The translations under genes were made by a program, and so were the position numbers. A stretch of 64,000 bases of DNA. It comes from Nocardioides sp. ChNu-153. GTDB lineage: Bacteria > Actinomycetota > Actinomycetes > Propionibacteriales > Nocardioidaceae. The stretch covers positions 124,001 through 188,000 of the forward strand of contig NZ_JADEVT010000006.1 in NCBI RefSeq assembly GCF_030466625.1. Reading direction: 5' to 3'. The notes below the pieces were generated by a model, which was given only the letters and a program-made list of their open reading frames with translations, made no database searches and was not told where the DNA came from. Below are positions 40,240 to 48,862 of this stretch, piece after piece. The number at the start of each line of letters is the position of its first letter. Within the stretch, counting starts at the first letter, position 1.

Positions 40240-40527
40240 TCACTCCGCCCCCGCCCGGGTGCCGGCGCCGGTCTCCGCGGGCTCGTCGGCCGGGAACAGC
40301 GCCGCGGCGACCCGACGGCGCAGGGGAGCGGGCACGAAGCGCACGGCGTCGCGCATGCTCCGGCGTACCTCGAGGTCCTCGGCGTGCTGCGCCATCGCGA
40401 TCGCGGTGTCGAGCGCCTCGAGGTCGGCCGGGTCGCAGCGCTCGAGGGCCGCGAGCTCCGTGAGGGGTACGTCGAGACGCTCCGCGACGCGGACGAGCGG
40501 GGGCGGGACGGGGACGCCCTGGGTCAC
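40240..40527 (-). CDS. Uncharacterised short protein of the duplicated module (copy 2)
   Basis: A 95-residue protein starting with GTG at 40527, whose GTGA overlaps the stop of the upstream long gene. It aligns with the 77-residue product at 41500-41733: RLDVPLTELAALERCDPADLEALDTAI against RLGLPVERLALLEGHDEADVAVLADAV-type sequence, then AEDLEV, AVRFVPAPLRRRVAAALF. Predicted to be helical and cytoplasmic. Function unknown. Its strict pairing with a long partner suggests the two products interact. Confidence 0.7.
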   Translation of the reverse strand: MTQGVPVPPPLVRVAERLDVPLTELAALERCDPADLEALDTAIAMAQHAEDLEVRRSMRDAVRFVPAPLRRRVAAALFPADEPAETGAGTRAGAE

Positions 40528-41507
40528 GGGCCCACCGCGTCGAGGCGGGCCACGGTGGCGGTGTCGCCGACCGCCCGGGCTGCGGCAGACACCCCGGCGA
40601 GCGCAGCAGGCCCGGCGGGGGGCTCGAGGAGCGTGCGCAGGGTGGCGTCGTCGACGTGCGGGAGGCCGGGGAGCACCTCCGACCAGGCCCCGAGCTCGGC
40701 GGCCACCGTGAGGAACCCGGCCCGGTGCTCGACGGGCAGGGACGCGAGGCAGGTGAGGACGCGCCCGCGGCCCGGGGCGTCGAGGGCGGTGAGGAGGGTC
40801 AGGGCGTCGGTCTCGGTGCCGTGGTCGTGGCACGCGGCGAGCACGGTGCGCAGCGCGTCCACCGGCAGCTCCCGCACCAGGCCGGGCAGCACGGACCGGT
40901 CGTCGACCAGCAGCGCGACCTGGAGCAGGGCGGCGGGGTCCGCGTGCTCCACCACCGCGAGCGCGGCCTCGGGGGGCACGGCCGAGACGAGCCGGCCGAG
41001 CACGAGGTGCTCGCCCTCGTCGAGCAGGCGGCGGCCGACGGCGGTCACCAGGGCCGGGTCGAGTCCGGGCACGACGCGCTGGACGCCGGCGGTGTCGAGG
41101 GAGAGCGTGAGCTCGGCGAGGAAGTCCAGGGGCAGGCGTCCGGCGAGCCGCACGGCGTCGTCGGGGTCGAGCGCGCTCGCGACCCGGGCGCCGACGACGG
41201 GGCCGGCCTGCTGGGCCGCCCGCGCCGCGAGCCCCGGCGGGAGCACGCCGGCGAGGCCCGCGACCCGGCGCAGTCGGGCCTCGTGGCGGGCGGCGAGGCT
41301 GGTGGCGACGTCGGTGCGCAGCGCCCGCAGGGCCTCGGCCGGCTCGTCCGCGAGGAACGCGAGCTCGTCGGGGGCGAGGTCGAGCTCGTGGGCCAGCTTC
41401 GCCAGCTCCGCGCGGGTCGCCAGGCGGGCGGCGACGTCGCCGAGGGCCGGGGGAGCCGCCGGGTCCGGGCGGTCCGCGGGGGTGGCGGGGGCGCCGGGCT
41501 CAGGCAT
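40524..41507 (-). CDS. Uncharacterised long protein of the duplicated module (copy 1)
   Basis: A 327-residue helical protein and the paralogue of 39297-40238. Signature blocks: ELAKLAHELDLAPDELAFLAD near 35-55, DPDDAVRLAGRLPLDFLAEL near 115-135, PALVTAVGRRLLDEGEHLVLGRLV near 150-175, LLQVALLVDDRSVLPGLV and LPHVDDATLRTLLEPP near the end. The first 28 residues are Pro/Ala-rich and not shared. The N-terminal 80 residues also resemble the short partner in their spacing of Leu, Arg and Pro, so the short gene may have arisen from this domain. No known family recognised. Confidence 0.75.
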   Translation of the reverse strand: MPEPGAPATPADRPDPAAPPALGDVAARLATRAELAKLAHELDLAPDELAFLADEPAEALRALRTDVATSLAARHEARLRRVAGLAGVLPPGLAARAAQQAGPVVGARVASALDPDDAVRLAGRLPLDFLAELTLSLDTAGVQRVVPGLDPALVTAVGRRLLDEGEHLVLGRLVSAVPPEAALAVVEHADPAALLQVALLVDDRSVLPGLVRELPVDALRTVLAACHDHGTETDALTLLTALDAPGRGRVLTCLASLPVEHRAGFLTVAAELGAWSEVLPGLPHVDDATLRTLLEPPAGPAALAGVSAAARAVGDTATVARLDAVGP

Positions 41508-41733
41508 CGTCGTCCCCCAGCAGCAGCGCGCGGGCGCGGCCCCGCAGCGGCAGCGGCACCATCCGCAGCGCCGCCGCCAGCCCGTCCTCGACGGCGCGGT
41601 CCTCGGCGAGCACCGCGAGACCCACGGCGTCGGCCAGCACGGCCACGTCCGCCTCGTCGTGGCCCTCCAGGAGCGCCAGGCGCTCGACCGGCAGGCCGAG
41701 CCGGGTGGCGAGCTCGTCCACGGATCGCGACAT
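41500..41733 (-). CDS. Uncharacterised short protein of the duplicated module (copy 1)
   Basis: A 77-residue product of the first gene in the operon: RSVDELATRLGLPVERLALLE, then DEADVAVLADAVGLAVLAED, AALRMVPLPLRGRARALLLGDDDA. It overlaps the next gene by 8 bp. ATG 41733 is 7 nt after a TAGGGT box on the minus strand, so the mRNA is probably leaderless. Function unknown. It is paralogous to 40240-40527. Confidence 0.7.
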   Translation of the reverse strand: MSRSVDELATRLGLPVERLALLEGHDEADVAVLADAVGLAVLAEDRAVEDGLAAALRMVPLPLRGRARALLLGDDDA

Positions 41734-41740
41734 GGCGGCC

Positions 41741-41746
41741 ACCCTA
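41741..41746 (-). promoter_or_regulatory. -10 element TAGGGT of the duplicated-module operon
   Basis: Reading the minus strand, TAGGGT ends 7 nt before ATG 41733. It lies inside the inverted repeat CCTACtgtcggGTAGG (41743-41758), so a repressor there would cover the promoter. Confidence 0.5.
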
Positions 41747-41758
41747 CTGTCGGGTAGG
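41743..41758. promoter_or_regulatory. Inverted repeat over the module promoter
   Basis: CCTAC-N6-GTAGG overlaps the -10 box and lies in the spacer shared with the divergent thiamine-binding-type gene. Candidate operator; no regulator gene is adjacent. Confidence 0.4.
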
Positions 41759-41857
41759 ACGGACCGGGAGGCATGCTGGGCCGAGGCCGTCGCCGGTGGG
41801 TCCACCGGCGGCTCGGGCGCCGGGTGGCGCCGGTGGTCGCGAGGAGAGGAGTGCCCC

Positions 41858-42163
41858 GTGCTGGTTGCGTTCTCGGTCGCCCCGACGACGGGTGGCGACG
41901 ACGGCTCGGTGAGCGCGGCGGTGGCCGCCGCGGTGCGCGTCGTGCGGGAGTCGGGCCTCCCGAACCGCACCGACGCCATGTTCACCACCCTGGAGGGGGA
42001 GTGGGACGAGGTGATGGCCGTCGTCAAGGAGGCCGTCGACGTCGTCACCGCGGTCTCCCCGCGCACCAGCCTCGTGCTGAAGGCCGACATCCGACCGGGC
42101 TGGACCGGCGAGCTGACCGGCAAGGTCGAGCGCGTCGAGGCCGCCCTGCAGGAGCAGGCATGA
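41858..42163 (+). CDS. MTH1187/YkoF-type thiamine-binding protein
   Basis: A 101-residue ferredoxin-fold protein: VAFSVAPTTGGDDGSVSAAVAAAVRVVRESGL, MFTTLEGEWDEVMAVVKEAVDVV and SLVLKADIRPGW match the UPF0045/DUF77 family, some members of which bind thiamine. GTG 41858 follows GAGGAGAGGA by 7 nt. The frame is open further upstream, but that part is antisense to the module operon start and has no family similarity. It overlaps the next gene by 4 nt. Confidence 0.8.
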   Translation: MLVAFSVAPTTGGDDGSVSAAVAAAVRVVRESGLPNRTDAMFTTLEGEWDEVMAVVKEAVDVVTAVSPRTSLVLKADIRPGWTGELTGKVERVEAALQEQA

Positions 42164-43137
42164 GCGCCGGGGAAGCCGCCGCGTCCGACGGTGCCGTCGC
42201 GCGCACCCTCGACCTCGTCCACGTGCCGGGCTTCGGCACGGAGGACGTGCTCGTGGGGTTGCACGGCCCCGACGAGGGCGCGGTGTTCACCGGCACGGAG
42301 GACGGCGCGCTCCTGCGCATCTCCCACGACGGCCGCCGCGTCACCCGGGTCGGCCACACCGCCGGCCGGCCCCTGGGCCTGGAGCACCTGCCCGACGGCC
42401 GGCTGCTCGTCTGCGACGCCCGGCGCGGCCTGCTCGCCGTCGACCTGGCCGGCGACCGCGTCGAGACCCTCGTGCGCGAGGTCGACGGCACACCGATGCG
42501 GTTCTGCAACAACGCCGCCGTCGCACCCGACGGCACGATCTTCTTCTCCGACTCCTCGCTGCGGCACGGCATCGACGAGTGGAAGCACGAGATGGTGCGC
42601 GTCACCCGCACCGGCCGCCTGCTGCGCCGTGCGCCGGACGGCACGGTCGAGGTGCTCCTCGACGACCTCGGCTTCGCGAACGGTGTCGCGCTGGCGCCCG
42701 ACGGCTCCTGGGTGGCGGTGGCCGAGACGGCGCTGCGCACCGTCGTACGGCTGTGGCTGACCGGTCCGCGCGCCGGTGAGCGCGACCTGCTGGCCGACGA
42801 CCTCCCGGGCTACCCCGACAACATCGCGACCGGCAGCGACGGCCTGACCTGGATCGCCGTGGCCAGCCCGGAGGACCCGCTGATCACCCGCATCCAGCGC
42901 GGCCCCGGCTGGGTACGGCGCGCCGTGACCGCCGTGCCGGACCGCCTCCAGCCCGCCCCCCGCCGTACCGTGCGGGCGATCGCGCTCGACGCCGACGGCG
43001 GGGTCGTGCACGACCTCGAGGTGCGGGACCCGGCGACGCGGGCGCAGTTCCACATGGTGACGGGCGTGCGGGAGCACGACGGCCGGGTCTGGCTCGGCAG
43101 CCTGCACGAGGGCTCGGTGGCCCGCGTCGACCTGTGA
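42160..43137 (+). CDS. SMP-30/strictosidine-synthase-like beta-propeller protein
   Basis: A 325-residue six-bladed propeller. GRPLGLEHLPDGRLLVCDARRGLLAVD, NNAAVAPDGTIFFSDSS, FANGVALAPDGSWVAVAET, LPGYPDNIATGSDGLTWIAV and the last blade HMVTGVREHDGRVWLGSL are the family's calcium/metal-binding blade motifs. Relatives are lactonases or esterases; the substrate is unknown. ATG overlaps the previous stop codon, so it is coupled to the thiamine-binding-type gene. Confidence 0.85.
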   Translation: MSAGEAAASDGAVARTLDLVHVPGFGTEDVLVGLHGPDEGAVFTGTEDGALLRISHDGRRVTRVGHTAGRPLGLEHLPDGRLLVCDARRGLLAVDLAGDRVETLVREVDGTPMRFCNNAAVAPDGTIFFSDSSLRHGIDEWKHEMVRVTRTGRLLRRAPDGTVEVLLDDLGFANGVALAPDGSWVAVAETALRTVVRLWLTGPRAGERDLLADDLPGYPDNIATGSDGLTWIAVASPEDPLITRIQRGPGWVRRAVTAVPDRLQPAPRRTVRAIALDADGGVVHDLEVRDPATRAQFHMVTGVREHDGRVWLGSLHEGSVARVDL

Positions 43138-43269
43138 GGTGCCGGCCGAGGGGCCGGCCCGAGGATCCGGGAGCACGCGCACCCGGCCGATACACTCGAC
43201 AGACGCCCTCGGCACGGTCGCGGGCGCGCACGGACCACGAGCGACGACACGACGGAAGGGACGCGGCTG

Positions 43270-45174
43270 ATGGGCTACCTGGAGTCGGTGACGGCGCCGG
43301 AGGACCTGCGTGACCTCACGGCCCCGCAGCTCGAGGAGCTGGCCACGGAGATCCGGGACCTGCTCGTCGCGACCTGCGCCACGACCGGCGGCCACCTCGG
43401 CCCGAACCTCGGCGTCGTCGAGCTGACGCTCGCGATCCACCGCACCTTCGACTCGCCCCACGACCGCGTCGTCTTCGACACCGGCCACCAGACCTACGTG
43501 CACAAGCTGATGACCGGTCGCGCCCCCCGCTTCTCGTCGCTGCGCCAGGAGGGCGGCCTGTCGGGCTACCCGAGCCAGGACGAGTCCGCCCACGACATCG
43601 TGGAGAACTCCCACGCCTCCACCGCCCTCAGCTACGCCGACGGCCTTGCCAAGGCCTACGCGCTGCAGGGCGAGGACCGCCACGTCGTCGCCGTCATCGG
43701 CGACGGCGCGCTCACGGGCGGCATGGCCTGGGAGGCGCTCAACAACATCGCGATCTCCCCGCGCAGCCGCCTCGTGATCGTCGTGAACGACAACGGCCGC
43801 AGCTACACCCCGACGATCGGTGGCCTCGCGACCGCCCTGACGACCCTGCGCACCAGCCCGCGCTACGAGAACGTGCTCGACCTCGTCAAGCGACGCCTGA
43901 ACGCGGTGCCGGGGGTCGGCCCCGCGGCGTACGACGCGCTCCACGCCATCAAGAAGGGCGTCAAGGACGCCATCGCCCCGCAGGGCCTCTTCGAGGACCT
44001 CGGGCTGAAGTACGTCGGGCCCGTCGACGGCCACGACCTCGACGCGCTCGAGCACGCGCTCGCCCAGGCCAAGGGATTCGGCGGCCCCGTCATCGTCCAC
44101 GCCCTGACCCGCAAGGGCCACGGGTACGACGCGGCGGAGCGCCACGAGGCCGACCAGTTCCACGCGCCCGGCCCCTTCGACGTCGGCACCGGCGTCGAGA
44201 AGCCGAAGGCCCGCGGGTGGACCGACGTGTTCTCCGAGGAGATCGTCACCCTCGGCGAGCAGCGTCCCGACCTCGTGGCCCTGACCGCGGCCATGCTGCA
44301 CCCCGTCGGCCTGCAGGCCTTCGCCGAGCGCTTCCCCGACCGCGTCTTCGACGTGGGCATCGCCGAGCAGCACGCGGCGACGTCGGCGGCCGGTCTCGCG
44401 CTCGCCGGCATGCACCCGGTCTTCGCCGTCTACGCCACGTTCCTCAACCGCGCCTTCGACCAGGTGCTGATGGACGTCGCCCTGCACCGCTGCGGCGTCA
44501 CGTTCGTGCTCGACCGCTCGGGCGTGACGGGCGACGACGGCGCCAGCCACAACGGCATGTGGGACATGTCGCTGCTCCAGCTCGTGCCCGGCCTGCGCCT
44601 GGCCGCGCCGCGCGACGGGGCCCGTCTCGCCGAGCTGCTCGCCGAGGCCGTCACCGTCGGGGACGCGCCGACCGTCGTGCGCTACCCGAAGGGCCCGCCG
44701 CCGGCCGACATCCCGGCGCTCGAGCAGGTCGGCGGCGTCGACGTGCTCCACCGCAGCGGGGACGAGGACGTCCTCGTCGTCGCCGTGGGCGCGATGGCCA
44801 CGACCGCGCTCGAGGTCGCCGAGCGCCTGGGCGCCCACGGCGTCGGCGTCACCGTCGTCGACCCGCGGTGGGTCGTGCCCGTCAACCCCGCCCTCGTCGA
44901 GCTGTCCCGGCGCCACCGCCTCGTCGTCAGCGTCGAGGACGGCGGCCGCGTCGGCGGCTGCGGCGTCGCGCTGCTCACCGCGCTCAACGAGGCCCGCGTG
45001 AGCACGCCGGTGCGGATCCACGCGCTGCCGCAGGAGTTCCTGCACCACGCCAAGCGCGCCGCGATCCTCGAGCAGGTCGGTCTCGACCCGCAGACGCTCG
45101 CGCGGCAGTGCCTCGAGGAGATCACCGCGCTCGCCGACCGCGGCCCGCTGCTCGACGTCGACCACTCCGGCTGA
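43270..45174 (+). CDS. dxs: 1-deoxy-D-xylulose-5-phosphate synthase
   Basis: A 634-residue thiamine-diphosphate enzyme for the first step of the MEP isoprenoid pathway, joining pyruvate and glyceraldehyde 3-phosphate. [32 protein letters not shown], the ThDP motif [16 protein letters not shown], catalytic region [19 protein letters not shown] and the C-terminal [15 protein letters not shown] are present. ATG 43270 has GGAAGGGA upstream. A TACACT -10-like box at about 43191 predicts a leader of roughly 65 nt. Confidence 0.97.
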   Translation: MGYLESVTAPEDLRDLTAPQLEELATEIRDLLVATCATTGGHLGPNLGVVELTLAIHRTFDSPHDRVVFDTGHQTYVHKLMTGRAPRFSSLRQEGGLSGYPSQDESAHDIVENSHASTALSYADGLAKAYALQGEDRHVVAVIGDGALTGGMAWEALNNIAISPRSRLVIVVNDNGRSYTPTIGGLATALTTLRTSPRYENVLDLVKRRLNAVPGVGPAAYDALHAIKKGVKDAIAPQGLFEDLGLKYVGPVDGHDLDALEHALAQAKGFGGPVIVHALTRKGHGYDAAERHEADQFHAPGPFDVGTGVEKPKARGWTDVFSEEIVTLGEQRPDLVALTAAMLHPVGLQAFAERFPDRVFDVGIAEQHAATSAAGLALAGMHPVFAVYATFLNRAFDQVLMDVALHRCGVTFVLDRSGVTGDDGASHNGMWDMSLLQLVPGLRLAAPRDGARLAELLAEAVTVGDAPTVVRYPKGPPPADIPALEQVGGVDVLHRSGDEDVLVVAVGAMATTALEVAERLGAHGVGVTVVDPRWVVPVNPALVELSRRHRLVVSVEDGGRVGGCGVALLTALNEARVSTPVRIHALPQEFLHHAKRAAILEQVGLDPQTLARQCLEEITALADRGPLLDVDHSG

Positions 45175-45176
45175 TC

Positions 45177-45223
45177 CCGGGGAGGCCGACCCGGGGGCCG
45201 ACCCGGGGAGGCCGAGCCGGGAG
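45177..45223 (+). repeat. Degenerate 12-14-bp tandem repeat after dxs
   Basis: Units ccggggaggccgac, ccgggggccgac and ccggggaggccgag, then a partial ccgggag, follow each other directly after the dxs stop codon. Confidence 0.7.
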
Positions 45224-45252
45224 CCCGCTCGCCCCGGCGGGGCGCCACGTCG

Positions 45253-45258
45253 TACGGT
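45253..45258 (+). promoter_or_regulatory. -10 element TACGGT, leaderless
   Basis: TACGGT ends 7 nt before GTG 45266 of the APC permease. This supports that GTG over ATG 45275. Confidence 0.45.
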
Positions 45259-45265
45259 CCTCCGC

Positions 45266-46753
45266 GTGAACGTCATGCGCACCAAGTCCGTCGAGCGCTC
45301 GATCGCCGACACCGAGGAGCCCGAGCACCGGCTCAAGAAGAACCTGACCGCCGTCGACCTGACGGTCTTCGGCGTCGGCGTCATCATCGGCGCGGGCATC
45401 TTCGTGCTGACCGGCACGGTGGCGGCCTCGAACGCGGGGCCGGCCATCGCCCTGTCCTTCGCGGTCGCGGGCCTCGCCTGCGCGCTCGCCGCGCTCTGCT
45501 ACGCCGAGTTCGCCTCGACGGTCCCGGTCGCCGGCAGCGCCTACACGTTCAGCTACGCCACGGCCGGCGAGCTCGTGGCGTGGATCATCGGGTGGGACCT
45601 GGTGCTCGAGTTCACCGTCGGCTCGGCCGCGCTGGCCACGAGCTTCTCGGGCTACCTGTCGAGCCTGCTCGACGGCACGGCGCTCGCGCTGCCCACCCAG
45701 CTGTCCAGCTCCACCGACGGCGTGATCGACCTCCCCGCCGTCGTCATCTCGCTGCTCGTCATGGCCGTGCTCATCGGCGGCATCAAGCTGTCGAGCCGCA
45801 TCAACCAGGTCGTCGTGGCCATCAAGCTGGCCGTGGTCGCCATCGTCATCGTGATGGGCGTCGGCTACATCAGCGCCGACAACTACTCGCCGTTCGTCCC
45901 GCCGTCGCAGCCCACCCCGGACTCCGAGGGCGGCTTCCTCCACACGCCGCTCGTCTCCTCGATCTTCGGCCTCGACCCGGCCGTGTACGGCGTCGCGGGC
46001 GTCATCGCCGGCGCCTCCATCGTGTTCTTCGCCTTCATCGGCTTCGACGTCGTCGCCACGACCGCCGAGGAGACCATCGACCCGCAGCGCAACGTGCCGA
46101 TCGGCATCCTGTCCTCCCTCGCGATCGTCACCGGGCTCTACATCGCCGTCAGCCTCGTCATCACGGGCATGCAGAGCTACGAGGACATCGACCCCGACAG
46201 CGCGGCACCGCTCTCCGACGCCTTCGCGGCCGTGGGCCGCGACTGGATCGGCGACCTCATCGCCGTCGGCGCCTGCATCGGCCTCACCGTCGTCGTGATG
46301 ATCCTGATGATGGGCCAGACGCGCGTCGCGTTCGCGATGTCGCGCGACGGCCTCTTCCCGAAGGGCCTCGCCAAGGTCCACCCGCGGTTCGGCACGCCGT
46401 ACCGGATCACCCTCATCACCGGCATCGCCGTCGCCCTCATGAGCGGTCTCGTGCCGTTCACGACGCTCGGCGAGCTCGTCAACATCGGCACGCTCTTCGC
46501 GTTCATCCTCGTCAGCATCGGCGTCGTCGTGCTGCGCCGCACCCGTCCCGACCTGCCGCGTGCCTTCCGCACCCCGGCCGTCGGGTTCGTGGCCACCGCG
46601 TCGGTGCTGCTGTGCGGCTACCTCATGCTGAACCTCACCGGCGAGACGTGGCTGCGCTTCGGGATCTGGATGGTCATCGGCGTCGTCGTCTACTTCGCGT
46701 ACGGCGTGCGCCGCTCCAACCTGGCGCGCGAGGAGGCCGCGGCGCGGGGCTGA
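45266..46753 (+). CDS. APC-family cationic amino-acid permease
   Basis: A 495-residue transporter with about 12 helices. The first helix [21 protein letters not shown] is the APC signature, and FFAFIGFDVVATTAEETIDPQRNVPIGI is the CAT-family helix 6 motif. The gene is unrelated in sequence detail to the KimA-like permease at 31901. The substrate, probably Arg/Lys or other amino acids, is inferred from the subfamily. A probable leaderless promoter lies just upstream; PAC2 follows after 126 nt. Confidence 0.88.
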   Translation: MNVMRTKSVERSIADTEEPEHRLKKNLTAVDLTVFGVGVIIGAGIFVLTGTVAASNAGPAIALSFAVAGLACALAALCYAEFASTVPVAGSAYTFSYATAGELVAWIIGWDLVLEFTVGSAALATSFSGYLSSLLDGTALALPTQLSSSTDGVIDLPAVVISLLVMAVLIGGIKLSSRINQVVVAIKLAVVAIVIVMGVGYISADNYSPFVPPSQPTPDSEGGFLHTPLVSSIFGLDPAVYGVAGVIAGASIVFFAFIGFDVVATTAEETIDPQRNVPIGILSSLAIVTGLYIAVSLVITGMQSYEDIDPDSAAPLSDAFAAVGRDWIGDLIAVGACIGLTVVVMILMMGQTRVAFAMSRDGLFPKGLAKVHPRFGTPYRITLITGIAVALMSGLVPFTTLGELVNIGTLFAFILVSIGVVVLRRTRPDLPRAFRTPAVGFVATASVLLCGYLMLNLTGETWLRFGIWMVIGVVVYFAYGVRRSNLAREEAAARG

Positions 46754-46879
46754 CGCACCCGGCCGACGGTCCGGGGGAGTGGGGCGCAGGTCTCACCCCC
46801 GGGCCCGCCCGCGGGGGAACAACGGGCGCCACCACTACGGTTGTGCCACCGACCCTGCCCGAGCGAGAGGAGCCGCCCG

Positions 46880-47806
46880 ATGGACCACGACCGCGCCGAC
46901 CGGCTGGTGCACATCGTCGACGACGTCGAGCCGCTCGAGGCCCCGGTGCTCGTGCTGGCCCTGGAGGGCTTCCTCGACGCGGGACGGGCGTCGGTGCTCG
47001 CGGCCGAGCACCTGCTCGCGGACCGCGGCCCGGTCGTCGCCACGTTCGACGTCGACGAGCTCTACGACTACCGGGCGCGCCGTCCCCCGGTGTCGTTCGT
47101 CCGTGACCGCTACGAGGACTACGCGGCCCCGCGCCTCGTGGTGCGCCGCCAGCGCGACGCGGAGGGCACGCCGTACCTGCTGCTGGTGGGCCCCGAGCCC
47201 GACGTGCGCTGGGAGGCCTTCGCCCGCGCCGTGCGCGTGCTGGTGGAGCGCCTGGGTGTCTCCCGCGTCGTCGCCCTGGCCGCCGTGCCGATGGCCGTGC
47301 CGCACACCCGGCCCGTCGCGCTGACCGTGCACGCCAACGAGGCCGACCTGGTGACGGGTCCGTCGCCCTGGCAGGGCGAGCTGCGGGTGCCGTCCAGCGC
47401 CCAGGCCATGCTGGAGATCCGCCTCGGCGAGTGGGGGCACCCGATGCAGGGCGCCGTCGTCCACGTGCCGCACTACCTCGCGCAGATGGGCTACCCGCGT
47501 GCCGCCATCAGCCTGCTCGAGCACGTCGCGCAGGCCGCGTCGCTGTCGTTCGACCTGACGACGCTGCGCGCGGACGCCGAGCGTACGGACGCCGAGATCG
47601 CCGACTACCTGACCGAGCACGGCGAGGTGCTCGAGGTGGTGCAGGGCCTCGAGCGCCAGTACGACACGTTCCACCGCGCCGAGGAGCAGGGCTCGAACCT
47701 GCTCGCGCCCGAGGAGCCGCTGCCCTCCGGCGAGGAGATCGGCCGGCAGTTCGAGCAGTTCCTCGCCGGTCTCGAGGGCCCCGACGTGCCCGACGACCGC
47801 ACCTGA
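46880..47806 (+). CDS. PAC2-family protein
   Basis: A 308-residue protein of the proteasome-assembly-chaperone 2 superfamily: LVLALEGFLDAGRASVLAAEHLL, then FDVDELYDYRARRPPVSF, YLLLVGPEPDVRWEAFA and VVALAAVPMAVPHTRPVALTVHA. Actinobacterial members are widespread; a role with the 20S proteasome is suggested by homology only. ATG 46880 follows GAGAGGAGCC. A TACGGT box at about 46837 may be its promoter. Confidence 0.85.
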   Translation: MDHDRADRLVHIVDDVEPLEAPVLVLALEGFLDAGRASVLAAEHLLADRGPVVATFDVDELYDYRARRPPVSFVRDRYEDYAAPRLVVRRQRDAEGTPYLLLVGPEPDVRWEAFARAVRVLVERLGVSRVVALAAVPMAVPHTRPVALTVHANEADLVTGPSPWQGELRVPSSAQAMLEIRLGEWGHPMQGAVVHVPHYLAQMGYPRAAISLLEHVAQAASLSFDLTTLRADAERTDAEIADYLTEHGEVLEVVQGLERQYDTFHRAEEQGSNLLAPEEPLPSGEEIGRQFEQFLAGLEGPDVPDDRT

Positions 47807-47885
47807 CCGCTCGCCCCGAACGTCCCGCACCCCGACCGACACACCCCGCCGTGACCGTCCGCGGCGGGGCGCAGAAAGGCCCGCC

Positions 47886-48770
47886 ATGCCGCAGACCGCC
47901 GACGAGCTCCTCGACCTGCTCGACATCGAGACGATCGACGTCAACCTCTTCCGCGGCCGCCAGCCCGACACGTCGCGCCAGCGGGTCTTCGGCGGCCAGG
48001 TCGCGGCGCAGGCCTTCCTCGCCGGCGCCCGGACGGTCGCCCCGGAGCGCCTCGCGCACTCGCTGCACGCCTACTTCCTGCGCCCCGGCGACCCCGCCGT
48101 CCCGATCGTGTACGACGTGCAGCGCCTCCGCGACGGGCGTGCGTTCTCGACCCGCCGCGTCGTGGCCCGCCAGCACGGGCGCGACATCTTCTACGTGACC
48201 ATCAACTTCCAGGACGAGGAGCCCGGCTTCGACCACCAGGCGGGCGCGCCGACGGTCGTGCCGCCGGAGGAGTCCCTGCGGCTCGTCGACATCATCCGCA
48301 GCCGCAGCGAGGGCGGCGTGGACGTCGAGGCCTGGGAGCGGGAGTGGTCGGCGCTCGACGTGCGCTACGTCGGCGTGAGCGGCCTGGGGCTGCCCGTCGA
48401 CCCCGCCCGTCCCGCCCAGGCGCGCATCTGGGTGCGCGTCGACGGCGAGATCCCTGACGATCAGGCGCTGCAGCGGGCCGTCTTCATCTACGCGAGCGAC
48501 CTGACGCTGCTCGGCGCGACGCTGGTGCCCCACGGGCTGACGCTCAACTCGCCGGGGATCCAGCCGGCGTCGCTCGACCACACGGTGTGGTTCCACCGCC
48601 CGTTCCGCGCCGACCGCTGGTGGCTCTACGACCAGGAGTCGCCCTCGGCCTCGGGTGCCCGCGGGCTGTCGCTCGCGGGCATCTACACCGAGGACGGCAC
48701 GCGCGCCGCGACGGTGGCGCAGGAGGGCCTCATCCGGCCCGTGGCCGGCCCGAACGTCGGCGGTCCCTGA
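47886..48770 (+). CDS. tesB: Acyl-CoA thioesterase II
   Basis: A 294-residue double-hotdog thioesterase. RVFGGQVAAQAFLAGARTV, HSLHAYFLRPGDP, GRAFSTRRVVARQHGRDIFYVTINFQ, and in the second half ASDLTLLGATLVPHG and SLDHTVWFHRPFRADRWWLYDQES match TesB, with the conserved catalytic-triad Asp in SLDHTVWFH. It releases fatty acids from acyl-CoA. It faces the htdX-fabG4 operon across a strong bidirectional terminator. Confidence 0.95.
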   Translation: MPQTADELLDLLDIETIDVNLFRGRQPDTSRQRVFGGQVAAQAFLAGARTVAPERLAHSLHAYFLRPGDPAVPIVYDVQRLRDGRAFSTRRVVARQHGRDIFYVTINFQDEEPGFDHQAGAPTVVPPEESLRLVDIIRSRSEGGVDVEAWEREWSALDVRYVGVSGLGLPVDPARPAQARIWVRVDGEIPDDQALQRAVFIYASDLTLLGATLVPHGLTLNSPGIQPASLDHTVWFHRPFRADRWWLYDQESPSASGARGLSLAGIYTEDGTRAATVAQEGLIRPVAGPNVGGP

Positions 48771-48804
48771 CCCTTCCCCGCGACCCTGCGGCATCCCGGG
48801 ACGA

Positions 48805-48848
48805 CACGTGGCGGGGGCCCCGGCCGTCCCGGGAGCCCCCGCCACGTG
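48805..48848. terminator. Bidirectional terminator between tesB and htdX
   Basis: A perfect 14-bp stem, CACGTGGCGGGGGC with GCCCCCGCCACGTG, flanks a CCCGG...CCGGGA-containing loop, between convergent genes. Confidence 0.85.
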
Positions 48849-48862
48849 GCGGTGGTGGCGCG

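Noticed and set aside
41500..45447. A minus-strand open frame of 1315 codons covering the antisense of dxs and the propeller gene
   Set aside because: Only its last 77 codons (41500-41733) look like a real gene with a promoter, start and paralogue; the rest is shadow sequence opposite well-supported genes.
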